Source of the DNA: Silene conica
Taxonomy: Eukaryota; Streptophyta; Magnoliopsida; Caryophyllales; Caryophyllaceae
Length of the DNA: 64,000 bases
Reading direction: 5' to 3'
Assembly (NCBI GenBank): GCA_029255685.2
Contig: CM055320.2
Coordinates: 45,233,910 to 45,297,909 of the forward strand
Shown in pieces: positions 23,333-34,857 of the stretch. Both the position numbers and the translations under genes were made by a program. Under the pieces are notes generated by a model. It saw nothing but the letters and a program-made list of their open reading frames with translations. It made no database searches and had not been told where the DNA came from. Every line of letters begins with the position of its first letter. The stretch's first letter is position 1.

Positions 23333-23870
23333 CTACATAAAAGAACACAGATTATTAGGAAGAGAGCTTAAGCAATTAAAAATTACGAACAATATTTATA
23401 CGAAGAATATCTATATATACATAAAAATTCAAACAGTTCGAGACAAGAGATCAATAATATACCTTTTCTAAATATATGCAATGTAATACTCACACCTCAA
23501 AAACAACTTTTTATCTGCCATTTCTTTTTTGTCGCCTTATTCGAGTCAAAAATATATGCAATGTTATCTCCAAGACAAAATACAACCAACATCTAATGCG
23601 AGCTATATAAAATAACAAAACATATAAATCCTTTAATTAGGTGAGCCAACTAATAAATGAAATGCATAAAAAAAATTGTAATACTCACACCTCAAAAACA
23701 GAAAGCAGTTCAAAAGATTTAACTATATAACATCGCCTCAATTCATCAATTAAACAAGTTCAATCATAATAACAACACAACATGAACTAGGATGCAACAA
23801 TTACCGGAATCAATAATCCAGAAAACAGTAGAATACATTAAAAGAAAGTGAATTTACATGTCATACTCAC
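23333..23870. other. Intron-like AT-rich sequence of B left of Athila E
   Basis: Contains two copies of GTAATACTCACACCTCAAAA (near 23484 and 23676) but no supported exon. It ends with CTCAC (23866-23870), the target duplication of E. Confidence 0.4.
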
Positions 23871-25429
23871 TGATGCGTGTCTATTTTATCATGTTTTTCA
23901 TCTATTTTTACACGCATTTGGTCGCTCATTTACTATGTTTTAGCCCTTAATTCCCAACAATTGTGTACTTTCGTATTTTTATGCACTTTTGCAGATTTAT
24001 GCGGAAAAGGGACGATTTTGCACCAAATTCATGCCCTCGGGATTTTTGCATAATTAAGGAACGAAGGAAAGTCAACCGGAGTCATTATTTAAGTACCAAA
24101 AGTCAAATCAAGAAGAACCGGGGAATTCTACGCGGAAACGGTCGACCGACCTACTAAATGGGTCGGTCGACCTGGCCTGAAGTTTAAGAAGCCGAGAATC
24201 TTAAAGAAAGCCCAGATTATTCCTAAAGCCCGTAAAAGAGGTCGACCGACCTCAGCGAAGCCCAGAAGCGTTTTCGGAAATAGATTAGAAGTATGAAGTC
24301 TTTAGGAAACTCTAATTTTCTGCCCTATATAAGCTAATCTTGTAATTAGGGTTAAGGAGGAAGTTTTACTATCATCGGTTACCATCCAGTTTTATCATAG
24401 AGAGTTTTAGCATTCAGTTTCTAATAAAGTTTTGCTCAGTCTTTTAGTTTAGTTGTAATCTTTCAATAATTCTCAAGCATTCAATAACGTTTGTTCCTTT
24501 CTGCCTTAATTCCGATTTCTGGTAATTACTCTCTTAATTTAGTTTCAAGACTGTTCTTATTATTGCATTCGATTAAGATAGAATTCCCAAGCTTTATTGA
24601 ATCTTGCATGCTTAGATTATTGTTTACTATGTTTTCCATGTTTATTCCCGCTTTCATCATTGTTTTAGTAATCATGCGTAGCTAAATTTCATATGTTAGG
24701 ATGTAGGGGATGAATATGCATAGGTACTAGAATTCCGAGACCGACTTGTAGCAGAGCCGTGGTCGGCCGACTCAAATAATGAGTCGGTCGACCAAGGCGG
24801 TGGTCGGCCGACTGGAATAGCTGGTCGGTCGACCCACTCGCGTATGTATTCTGTTTCGTCTTTCTTTGTTGACTATAATACCCTACAATGAGACTGAAAG
24901 GAGACTTGTAGGATGTTAGTAATGACCTACCCAAGATTGAGAGATACGGGAAGGGCATCGGTTTACACCTTAAGACGGCTAGGTTACTCAAGACTGAAAG
25001 GTATGTGACCTAGGATTTAGGAATCACCCTTATTGTTGACACCCAATAATTGTGAGACCTAGGAACTAATAGCATAGGCCGAAAGGGACTATTAGGTACC
25101 ATAGACCGAAAGGATATGTTACAACCCTTACGCAATTGCAATACATGTTGACCTTAGGATTTATATTACCTTCGCTATTTATTACCCCAAACATCCTAGC
25201 ATCCCTTTTATTATATTTTTTCTCATCTTTTATTTTTTTGTTTGTTTTAAATCTTTGCCTTAGACTTAGCTATCAACAAATCAAACCCCCAAATTTGTTA
25301 CCTTAAAACATTAACATTCAAACAATAAGCACTCCCCACCTCTTTGTGGTTCGACCCTGACTTTCACTATCTATAGTTTAAGTTTAGGAATTATAAATTT
25401 ATCTTTGGTACCCTCAACGACGGGCATCA
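23871..25429 (+). mobile_element. 5' LTR of Athila-like element E
   Basis: 1559 bp, TGATGCGTGTC...CGACGGGCATCA. It matches 30436-32016 with few substitutions and one 22-bp indel, which removes one GTCGACCGACC copy pair near 24245. CTCAC precedes it and follows the 3' LTR. Confidence 0.95.
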
Positions 25430-25434
25430 AATTT

Positions 25435-25452
25435 TGGCGCCGTTGCCGGGGA
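25435..25452 (+). other. Primer binding site of E
   Basis: TGGCGCCGTTGCCGGGGA lies five bases after the LTR. It is the tRNA-Asp type primer site commonly found in Athila elements. Confidence 0.85.
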
Positions 25453-25550
25453 GGTGACGCCAGTGTTTATTGTTTTTGTTTTTGTTTCTCTTTGTTTAAG
25501 GAACTTTTGTTCCTTAAACCTTCTCACCTTTTTCTTGTAGTTTCCATCTT

Positions 25551-27118
25551 ATGCGCAGGTCAGTTCAAGGGGAACTCCTACCACTTGACCCCGAGCTTGA
25601 GAGGACTCTAAGTGAAAGGAGAAAGCAGCTTCTAGCGAATCAGGAAGGAGGATCACCATCTTCCTTTTTCCAAGAAGACATCTTTGAACAACCATCATTA
25701 CCAACTTCACCAAAAACACCAACTTCACAACCAAATTCACCCAACAATCCACCTTCACCAAAAACCCACCTTTTACCTATTTTCCAGTTTTTCCGAAAGA
25801 AGAAGAAAACATGACAGAGGAAGCTACTATTCCCAGTCACTCCATGCCTCAGACAAAGGACCTATACAAAGGGTTCACTTTACCTGCAGGTACTGGGAAG
25901 CCATTCGAGGCCAAGCCTGCCTATATCACTATGGTTGAAAGAAACCAATTCGGAGGCTCGGCCAATGAGGATGCTGCAAAGCATATTGAAATCTTCACAG
26001 ATTACATATGCTCTATTGCACCCCCAGAAGGAGTGACACAAGACCAGATTAAGCAGACCATGTTTATCTTCTCTCTTAGGGACGCTGCAAGGGAATGCTA
26101 CAGAGACTTGGACCGCACTGCTGCGGGAGTCACAGATTGGAATACCCTAGCCTTAGCATTCTACATGAAATACTATTTTGCATCCAAGACTAATGCTTTG
26201 AGGGCGCAGATCACAAATTTTAAGCAGGGCCCCAATGAGGATTTTAGTGAGGCGTGGGACAGGTTCAAGAGACTCGTTCGATCCATACCACACCATGGAT
26301 TCGAACAATGGTTTCTTTGTAACCAGTTCTACAATGGTCTCTATGATGAAAACAGGGCTTATTTAGATGTTGCAGCCAATGGGAGATTCCAGGACAATTT
26401 AGGAGAGACTAAGGGTCTCAAATTGATAGAGGATGTTGCTGTACACCGTGCTGAACATGGAACTTCCCGAGGCAATCAAAGGAAAGCTGAATATAACCTG
26501 GCAGCTATTGAGGCCTTGACGCCCAAGTTGGAAAAATTAGAAGCTGGAGGGAAATTCGATCTGGGAAGTGGCAGCAAGGGAGGTATTTATCAGGTGAACA
26601 CCGTTCAAGATGGACCCTTTGCTTGTGAGAGGTGTGGTGGGGAAGGGCACGTGTCAAAATTTTGCACCTCATCCAATGAGACTTGTGTCGCTTTCCAACA
26701 CTATCGTGGGAACAATTTTTATGACCCAAACAATAATAATGTCCATCCCAACATGAGGTGGACAAGCCAGAATGTTCTCAACCCACAACACATGCAACCT
26801 CGGCAAAACTCCACATACATTCCCCCACATAAGCAAGGTTTCCAAAAACCACCCTTCAACCCTCAACCACCTTCAAATCCACCACCCAACACAGATGCTC
26901 TTATCCAAAATCTCATTGGGTTGGTTCAGAAGGAATCTCAGGCTAGAGAGGCAGGGATGAAGATGTTAGAATCTCAGATTGCTCAAATTGCGGGCAAGAA
27001 CGATACTAGGTCTCCGGGTCAACTCCCGACCAAGACGAACCAGAAAAAAGAGACTCTAAATATCATATCCCTACGAAGTGGAGCTAAAGTGGGAGGCGAA
27101 AAAAAAACAGCCGAGTAA
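25551..27118 (+). pseudogene. Athila-type gag of E (one frameshift)
   Basis: The start MRRSVQGELLPLDPELERTL at 25551 resembles the Athila Gag N-terminus. This frame runs out at about 25811. A second frame, open upstream as PPFTYFPVFPKEEENM, continues as 435 residues from 25811, so one indel separates the two near 25740-25790. The long part has the retrotransposon Gag core (DWNTLALAFYMKYY, EAWDRFKRLVRSIPHHG) and a CCHC knuckle C272-C275-H280-C285. A Pro/Asn/Gln-rich tail ends LRSGAKVGGEKKTAE. The stop comes just after a run of nine A; the protease frame reads through the same run. Gag would form the particle; nothing downstream supplies a polymerase. Confidence 0.88.
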
Positions 27119-28148
27119 CAGCGAGGGAGGTCGACCGACCCAGGAGCCAGGTCGACCGACCTCTGAGCAGAATCCGAAAAATCTCGCTGTACAGGAAAGT
27201 GGTCGACCGACCGAGGAAGAGGGTCGACCGACCACCGATGCGGAGGGAGACGCCCCTTTTCGTCCCGAATTGCCGAACAACTTAAGGGATTTTCTTTTTC
27301 GGGGTGATAAGACCCCGAGGTTTCTGAAAAGGGCTGCAAACACCGACTCTTCAGCCCCTCCTTTCCCAGAAAGACTCATACCTTCGAAGGACCAGGTATC
27401 TTTTGACAAATTTAAGGATGTAATTCATTCATTAAATGTTCAAGTTCCGTTTTTAGAATTAGTCCAACAGGTTCCTTCGTATCTTAAATTTATGAGACAA
27501 CTTTTGTCAAGAAAGAGGTCTTTAGATAAGGTTGAGTCGGTGGCTCTCACTGAAGAGTCATCAAGTTTTCTATCACATGTTATTGCCCCTCACAAACTCG
27601 ATGATCCTGGTAGTTTTTCTGTCCCCTGCAATAGAGGAACCTTTCCTGTAAAAAAGGCTTTATGCGACTTAGGAGCTAGTATAAGTGTCATGCCCCTAAG
27701 TGTTGCCCTAAAACTAGGAATGACCAATTTTGCAGTAACCAGCATGACTGTCCAGATGGCAGATCGTACATCTATGGAACCCATAGGGGTGTTGGAAAAC
27801 ATCCTTGTGCGTATTGACAGGTTTTTCTTTCCAGTTGACTTTGTAGTACTGGACATCCCAGAGGATGCCCATATACCTATAATACTAGGAAGACCCTTCC
27901 TCCACACTACGGGAGCCATCATAGATGTGGGCACTGGGACTTTAACTTTCAAAGTAGGAAAGCATTCTATTATTTATGGCCTATCTTATAGGAAGAAGGA
28001 TGCTATGACCCCCATCACTTGTAATGCTATCACTTCTGAAAAGAAGTATAAGGTCATCACTACTTCTCCTACTTTATTGCCTACTCTTGTACCTGTTTTT
28101 ACACCTCCGCCCAGATTGGGAGCAATATGGAGGATACTTCTATTATGA
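27078..28148 (+). CDS. Athila-type aspartic protease region of E
   Basis: 356 residues in the +1 frame relative to gag, overlapping it by 41 nt; the shared A run at about 27100-27108 is where the frames exchange. Residues 18-52 hold four GRPT repeats, encoded by GGTCGACCGACC motifs. Residues 60-190 match the linker seen in Athila polyproteins (VQVPFLELVQQVPSYLKFM). The protease active site is CDLGAS with D197, and the flap/C-terminal part reads IPIILGRPFLHTTGAIIDV. It ends without any reverse transcriptase. DLGAS rather than DTGAS is usual for this lineage as far as I know. Confidence 0.85.
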   Translation: MELKWEAKKKQPSNSEGGRPTQEPGRPTSEQNPKNLAVQESGRPTEEEGRPTTDAEGDAPFRPELPNNLRDFLFRGDKTPRFLKRAANTDSSAPPFPERLIPSKDQVSFDKFKDVIHSLNVQVPFLELVQQVPSYLKFMRQLLSRKRSLDKVESVALTEESSSFLSHVIAPHKLDDPGSFSVPCNRGTFPVKKALCDLGASISVMPLSVALKLGMTNFAVTSMTVQMADRTSMEPIGVLENILVRIDRFFFPVDFVVLDIPEDAHIPIILGRPFLHTTGAIIDVGTGTLTFKVGKHSIIYGLSYRKKDAMTPITCNAITSEKKYKVITTSPTLLPTLVPVFTPPPRLGAIWRILLL

Positions 28149-28423
28149 CTAGTGCAGGAATTGGTTTGGGGAAACCCAAAATAAATGAAGTAACAGTACA
28201 GAGAGGGGGAATGGGATTCTTGAGCTATAAAGAAGATGAAGACCCAGATGTTGTAGATCGAGAAGAAAAGAAAAAGAGGAGACAAGCTCAAGAGGAGAGT
28301 GCGTCGTATATGCTTTGCGACGGCGGAAAGAAGATGTGTTTTGCTACTCAAGAAAACACTGTGGAGACTACGGCGTGTCGTCAAAAGCCGTGGTCGGATA
28401 TATTCCGCATCTTTAGCGGATAG
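28127..28423 (+). CDS. Unrecognised 98-residue frame after the protease in E
   Basis: Starts MEDTSIMTSAGIGLG, highly charged in the middle (EDEDPDVVDREEKKKRRQ), with Cys near the end; it stops at 28423. It overlaps the protease frame by 22 nt and occupies the position where RT would begin in a complete Athila element. It may be a relic of the sequence at the deletion joint, or a Gag-Pro C-terminal tail. No family is recognised. Confidence 0.4.
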   Translation: MEDTSIMTSAGIGLGKPKINEVTVQRGGMGFLSYKEDEDPDVVDREEKKKRRQAQEESASYMLCDGGKKMCFATQENTVETTACRQKPWSDIFRIFSG

Positions 28424-30435
28424 TTGTTTCAAATTTCAGCTTTTAAGACAATTTACTTTTGTTGTTTGAGACTTTTTAATTTGGTTTGGTCGTAGTTTTA
28501 GAACTTTTTCCGTTATGCTTGCGTAGTTAAGACTTTAGACTTGTTTCTGGCATCTCGCGCATTTGTTGGGCGCATATATATTGCTTTTTCAGGTTTAACG
28601 AAGAAACGAAGACCGCTGTGCAGCAGAGGGGTCGATCGACCTAGTCCCTGTAACGTTGGAATTCCTGCAGTCTGCAGGAAGGTCGGCCGACCTAAAATAT
28701 GGGTCGGTCGACCCAACCTTCCGTCGCAGCCTGTTCGTTTCTTCCTCGGGAATCATGCACCGATCTTGGTTACTTGAGTGGCACTGCTAGCCACCAAAAC
28801 CTCCCAGCTTACGCTGGTTTGGGGAGGTTTTTCCTCATGCGCTTAATAACCCAGTGAGTTCTTTCCAATTTTTTCTCAGTTTTTATTTACTCGCATCTTT
28901 CTTTAGTTTTCTGAAACCTTTACTTAGGCTAATGCACAATGGGGACATTGTGCGGGTTGGTTTGGGGAATGGTTTCGTGTCACATGCATTGCATCTGTCA
29001 CACGTTTATTGCATTTCTGTCTTGCATTGTTCTTTTCTTTATTTTCTATACCTATACAAAAGAAAAATCCAAAAAAATGAAAAAGAAAAAAAAAATTCAA
29101 AAATTCCAAAAAAAAAATGCACGTTTATTTTAGCATATAGGTTGAGTCGGAACGAGAGTATTTCAAGGATGATTTAGCTATCTTACATGTTTATGCCTTT
29201 ACCTTGCCTTGTCAACCTGTTTTAGTATAAGAGTCTTTTGCATATCTACGAGTTTTTGTCAATTTGTATATCTTGAGACTTGACTTATACCTTGGCAACC
29301 TACTATACATTCTAAGTTTTAGAGATTATTTCCTGGTTTCGTTCTTAAACCAGTTGTCTAGGATGTGAGTAGTACTCCCCTTGGAACATGTTACATCAAT
29401 ATGCAAAAACATGAACTTGAATTGATATATACTTGTTTTACTTTCTCGTTTTGTGAATCTTGGTACGTGCATTTGGGATCCCTTTTCTCGTATTTACCCA
29501 TAAGCTTCACATAGCCAAAATTGCCTTTTTATCCCCCCCCAAAACTACATCCCATACTTAGCCTACCCTTCCAAGCTAGTATTTGTGGTCTTTGGTTTAT
29601 TTTGAGGCATCTTGGTTTGTATGCTATCTTGAGCAAAAAGAGAAAAGAAAGAAAGAAAGCAAAAAAAGGAAAAAGAACAGAAAAATTCAGAAAAAGAAAG
29701 AAAGAAAAGAAAAACGAAAAAAAAATCAAAACTTCCAGGAACGAAGTCGACCGACCTCCTTCATGAGTCGGCCGACCAACCGTCAACGTCAGATTCAAAA
29801 CTTCGTTCCAAAATCCCTTTCTTTTATGTGTTATCACTCCCGTACTTCATTCAAAAAAAAATATTTGGGAGTCCTTTTCTATTTAATGTGAGAGTTGTGC
29901 TACAAAAGAGCACTTTCTTAATATCAAAAAGCTGTGAAATATGTTATTGGGAACCGGTTTTACTAGCTTGGCTATTAACCCCACAAATCCAAAAACATCT
30001 TAACCACTGTTTACCTTTCACCTCACATATCCTTCATTACCTCAATTGCATGTATCTGGGTCACTTAATGAGTTTGTTTATACATAGTTGTGGAATTCTT
30101 GTTCATGTTAGATTGCAGGCATGTTTTCATGGGTCGCAGTTAGGTGAGTGTCATTACAATATACTTCTTCTTATCTTTTACATATACTCACCCTTTGCTT
30201 CATCAGTGTCTCGAGCATACCGCGAGAATCCATGGTATAAAGTCTCTATAGTCTTTATGTTTGCAAGTTTGACGACCCTATAACTCGTTTGCATGATTTA
30301 AATACTTTCTCATTTTGTACTTGGCATTGGTTTAGGCTAACATGTAAATTTCGCTCTGAGATTGAAATCGTTCCTCTAGTTAAGATCGAGTCTATTTCTT
30401 GCTTGAGGGCAAGCAAGGGTTTGGTTTGGGGAATT
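28424..30435 (+). other. Long 3' noncoding region of E
   Basis: Two kilobases without a supported protein: GTCGACC-type palindrome pairs at about 28630-28720 and 29748-29780, A-rich tracts at 29050-29120 and 29635-29735, the CTTGAGGGCAAGCAAGGG box and the polypurine tract GGTTTGGGGAATT before the LTR. RT, RNase H, integrase and env-like frames are all absent. Confidence 0.8.
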
Positions 30436-32016
30436 TGATGCGCGTCTATTTGATGATGTTTTTCATCTATTTTTACACGCATTTGGTCGCTCATTTACTA
30501 TGGTTTAGCCCTTAATTCCCAACAATTGTGTACTTTCGTATTTTTATGCACTTTTGCAGATTTATGCGGAAAAGGGACGATTTTGCACCAAATTCATGCC
30601 CTCGGGATTTTTGCATAATTAAGAAACGAAGGAAAGTCAACCGGAGTCATTATTTAAGTACCAAAAGTCAAATCAAGAAGAACCGGGGAAATTCTACGCG
30701 GAAACGATCGACCGACCTTCTAAATGGGTCGGCCGACCTGGCCTGAAGTTTAAGATGTCGAGAATCTTAAAGAAAGCCCAGATTATTCCTAAAGCCCGTA
30801 AAAGAGGTCGACCGACCCACCAAACTGGTCGACCGACCTCAGCGAAGCCCAGAAGCGTTTTCGGAAATAGATTAGAAGTATGAAGTCTTTAGGAAACTCT
30901 AATTTTCTGCCCTATATAAGCTAATCTTGTAATTAGGGTTAAGGAGGAAGTTTTACTATCATCGGTTACCATCCAGTTTTATCATAGAGAGTTTTAGCAT
31001 TTAGTTTCTAATAAAGTTTTGCTCAGTCTTTTAGTTTAGTTGTAATCTTTCAATAATTCTCAAGCATTCAATAAAGTTTGTTCCTTTCTGCCTTAATTCC
31101 GATTTCTGGTAATTACTCTCTTAATTTAGTTTCATTACTGTTCTTATTATTGCATTCGATTAAGATAGAATTCCCAAGCTTTATTGAATCTTGCATGCTT
31201 AGATTATTGTTTACTATGTTTTCCATGTTTATTCCCGCTTTCATCATTGTTTTAGTAATCATGCGTAGCTAAATTTCATATGTTAGGATGTAGGGGTTGA
31301 ATATGCATAGGTAATAGAATTCCGAGACCGACTTGTAGCAGAGCCGTGGTCGGCTGACTCAAATAATGAGTCGGTCGACCAAGGCGGTGGTCGGCCGACT
31401 GGAATAGCTGGTCGGTCGACCCACTCGCGTATGTATTCTGTTTCGTCTTTCTTTGTTGACTATAATACCCTACAATGAGACTAAAAGGAGACTTGTAGGA
31501 TGTTAGTAATGACCTACCCAAGATTGAGAGATACGGGAAGGGCATTGGTTTACACCTTAAGACGGCTAGGTTACTCAAGACTGAAAGGTATGTGACCTAG
31601 GATTTAGGAATCACCCTTATTGTTGACACCCAATAATTGTGAGACCTAGGAACTAATAGCATAGGCCGAAAGGAGCTATTAGGTACCATAGACCGAAAGG
31701 ATATGTTACAACCCTTACGCGATTGCAATACATGTTGACCTTAGGATTTATATTACCTTCGCTATTTATTACCCCAAACATCCTAGCATCCCTTTTATTA
31801 TATTTTTTCTCATCTTTTATTTTTTTGTTTGTTTTAAATCTTTGCCTTAGACTTAGCTATCAACAAATCAAACCCCCATATTTGTTACCTTAAAACATTA
31901 ACATTCAAACAATAAGCACTCCCCACCTCTTTGTGGTTCGACCCTGACTTTCACTATCTATAGTTTAAGTTTAGGAATTATAAATTTATCTTTGGTACCC
32001 TCAACGACGGGCATCA
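30436..32016 (+). mobile_element. 3' LTR of Athila-like element E
   Basis: 1581 bp, TGATGCGCGTC...CGACGGGCATCA, followed by the duplication CTCAC at 32017-32021. It is longer than the 5' LTR by an extra GACCCACC...GGTCGACC pair at about 30805-30842. Confidence 0.95.
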
Positions 32017-32345
32017 CTCACCTTTGCACAGCATGAATTCCGTAATATAACAGAATTTGAAAAATTGAATTAGCATGCCTTCACTTCAAGGAACTATTTA
32101 CCAGGGCACAATACGAACACATTTCATATTGAACTGCATATGAAATTGGCCATAATGTCAGAAGTAATGCAAAATTAGCATGCCTTCACTTCAATGAATC
32201 GATAAACATATTCTTAAACCCTCATACAAAGTACGAAGTAGTATATATTATCTCCCTAAGAATCAGTTTTCTTCTTTCATCAGTAACTTAAAACTATATA
32301 ACAAAAATAAAGTAACTAAATCATTATCGGAAAGTCGAGAATTAC

Positions 32346-32418
32346 CTGAACAAAATTAACATGACCCGAACCAGTAACAATGTTATTGAATCCATCGAAT
32401 CCACCAATCAATATATTC
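32346..32418 (-). other. Exon-like segment in CACTA B (73 nt)
   Basis: Minus strand: an acceptor TTTTTGCAG precedes it and a donor GTAATT follows. One frame reads NILIGGFDGFNNIVTGSGH and continues open to the donor. The neighbouring segment (32489-32609) does not join it in a continuous frame with the splice sites I see, so the gene may be decayed or my borders wrong. Confidence 0.4.
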
Positions 32419-32488
32419 CTGCAAAAACATAAACAGGGGAAACACAAAGAAAGACAACTTCTTAGCAAACAATTAACGGAATAGCAAC

Positions 32489-32609
32489 CACTAATATGAA
32501 GTAGACGTAATGGTTTTTGTGGAATAAAAGAAAGGTTAAGAGGAAAGTATATTGCTGTTTGTGATCTACTCTCCACATCTTTCCAAAATCGAACGACCAA
32601 GTCTGAATC
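32489..32609 (-). other. Exon-like segment in CACTA B (121 nt)
   Basis: Minus strand: acceptor TTTATGTAG, donor GTTGCT. The best frame is DSDLVVRFWKDVESRSQTA, followed by IYFPLNLSFIPQKP and RLLHIS. Not recognised. It belongs to the same minus-strand transcription unit suggested by 23249-23332, 33413-33465 and 34698-34729. Confidence 0.4.
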
Positions 32610-32689
32610 CTACATAAAGAAAAAGATCAAAGATTACGTCAACTCTCTAGAGGGTATCAATAGCTTAAGGATAGAGAAGAGAATGTTCA

Positions 32690-32936
32690 ATGGTGTAACC
32701 TGGTTTGGAATAAATGGACTGTGCCAAAACATAGGAAGGTGGCGTGATTGTATCAGCATGAAGCAATGAATGTCAAGGCTAAGCTGCACCATTTAAACTT
32801 AGCAACTAATGACCTTTGCTACCTCTGCAATGTTAATCCAGAAACTCTGGACCACCTGTTCTGCAATTTTCATAACAGCCAGCAAATTACTATGTTATTG
32901 TCTGGATGGTTAAGTCTCCTCTCAATGATACTCTGA
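32690..32936 (+). pseudogene. Reverse-transcriptase zinc-binding (zf-RVT) fragment 1
   Basis: The frame reads VWNKWTVPKHRKVA, a stop, then LYQHEAMNVKAKLHHLNLA and CYLCNVNPETLDHLFCNF. The W-x2-PK-H...C-x2-C...E-x3-HLFC pattern is that of the zf-RVT domain found at the C-terminus of plant LINE polymerases and their host-gene relatives. A stop in the first third and no polymerase upstream mark it as a relic. It lies plus-strand within the presumed introns of the minus-strand unit in CACTA B. Confidence 0.65.
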
Positions 32937-33412
32937 TGAATCAGCGGAGGAGGAAGATCAGAGGGTCTAAGCTGCGAAGAGGATTGAGAAATGGGGTGAT
33001 AAATGCTATAATATACCATATATGGAGGTAACGAAACATTAGTAGAAAGGAGAATGTGATAATGAGACCAACAATAATCTTGAAACTGATCAAGCAAGAG
33101 CTGCAATGCTATGTTCAGAATGTCAGGAATGTATGCAGCATGCCAATTACATTCGCTATAGAACTCTTTTTCTAGAGAACTGAGTTTCAGTCCATTAAAT
33201 TAGACCAACAGTGGAAAAATAATAATAATAAAAAGGGATAACGCAGGAATTGAGCTTACATCTTTTCAGTTCTGGATTTTTAAGGAGGAGTGATGAGAAG
33301 TTTGATAGCTATCGCCTGAGCAAGTTGCTTCTGTAGTCTTTGGATCAGTTGCAGCAATCCATATGGTCTCTATGTGAAGGCAGATTAGAGGAAGAGGAGA
33401 GGAAGTGCGTAC

Positions 33413-33465
33413 CTGTTCATCAGATTTGGGGATCATGAGCAAAATAGAATCAGTAACAACTTCCT
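33413..33465 (-). other. Exon-like segment in CACTA B (53 nt)
   Basis: Minus strand: acceptor AATTACAG, donor GTACGC, frame EVVTDSILLMIPKSDEQ. Clean canonical borders and an open frame; function not recognised. Confidence 0.4.
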
Positions 33466-34089
33466 CTGTAATTATATATGAACTTAAATGGTCAACAGGG
33501 GCCGGATGGCCGGACCCCCTCCCGTCAAGACTAATAAGTTAAATTGTTCCTTGATAGTTTTGTAATGAATGAATTGATTTCTTAAGCTCAGACATATCCG
33601 ATATTGGAATCATATTAAGACGATGTTTGTCTAATAAAACATGAATTACTGATGTTCTTGAACTTAGATAACATTCGCAGGTGGTCTTCTGTAAGACTTT
33701 TATATGCTGTATTACAGTCTTATTTCAGTATTCGTCGTAACATTCATGCTAAGTCTGCACAACACTATGCTGGTTTTTCAATGGGTATGACAGAAGATTT
33801 CAGCCAATAAAGCAAAACGAACAAAAACCCAAAAGAGAAATGAAAAGAGAGTTACTCAGGTACCAGCGAACAGCATTTGAAAGGGCATAGGCTGTAGATA
33901 GAGTGAAAAACATTCCATCATGCAACTGGGTTGATTAGTTGAACTCGTCCCACTTCGCCATTGATTGATAAATTATCATGCTGAAATGGGAGAGATGGAT
34001 GTGCAAAAGATGACGTAGTCTTACCGATGGGAGGAGGAGCGTAAGGTGTTTTCGTAAGCCATTAATATGACAGCAATTATAGATGTCGA

Positions 34090-34255
34090 CCCGAAAAAAG
34101 CATTTGTGCATCAAAAAATGATTTGATTTCAAAATTGCTGATAAGACCATCTGGAATTCCAGGTGGGCATTAGTTCTGAGTAGAGCTTCTCTGTTCTCTT
34201 TCCCCAGCATTGGTATGCTCCGCTCCATGTATTTGGTTGAATCCGGTCATAACTG
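34090..34255 (-). other. Possible exon in CACTA B around 34.1-34.25 kb
   Basis: After TCTGCAG on the minus strand the sequence stays open in the frame MERSIPMLGKENREALLRTN (continuing AHLEFQMVLSAILKS). The donor is not clear. Not recognised. Confidence 0.3.
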
Positions 34256-34697
34256 CAGACGACAAAATTGAAAGTAAAATATATGTTTGCATTTTTTATT
34301 GCAGCCACCATAATGATATAAGTTTGTTTTCGTAAACTAATAAGTTCTGCAAAACAAGCATATATAGAACAACATCAACATTGCACTGTTGTCTCGATAT
34401 CTAAAAGATGAGTTGAGTAATCAAACCAAGAAACAATCAATAATGAGCCATGCCCAAGATACAGTAATCGAATAAGCTGAGTAATCATTTTACTATGATC
34501 GTTAGAAAAAATAGGCTATAAAAGACGGAGTAAGACATTTCTCTAAACTATCTACATTCATCGAATAGTGAAACATCAGTTGACGGATGCAATTCTCCAA
34601 GAGATTAAGAACAATAATCCATTAACCAAATCTGTAAATTTCACACAGAAAATCAATGTCGCATGCATAATTGAAATTATCATAAGAAAAAAAATAC

Positions 34698-34729
34698 CTG
34701 AAAGATGTATCCTGGATTTGGAGGGCAAT
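34698..34729 (-). other. Small exon-like segment in CACTA B (32 nt)
   Basis: Minus strand: acceptor CCTTGCAG, then ATTGCCCTCCAAATC onward, donor GTATTT; frame IALQIQDTSFQ. Short, so support rests on the borders alone. Confidence 0.3.
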
Positions 34730-34857
34730 CTGCAAGGCAAAAGACAAGCTGAAAGAGGGTTACAGGAATAATATTTGGGTGGCGGATCCTTTGGGTTATT
34801 CTGTTTGAGGAGGATATCGATGACTCACTAATAATCAGTCCAGGTACCATGGTATAA

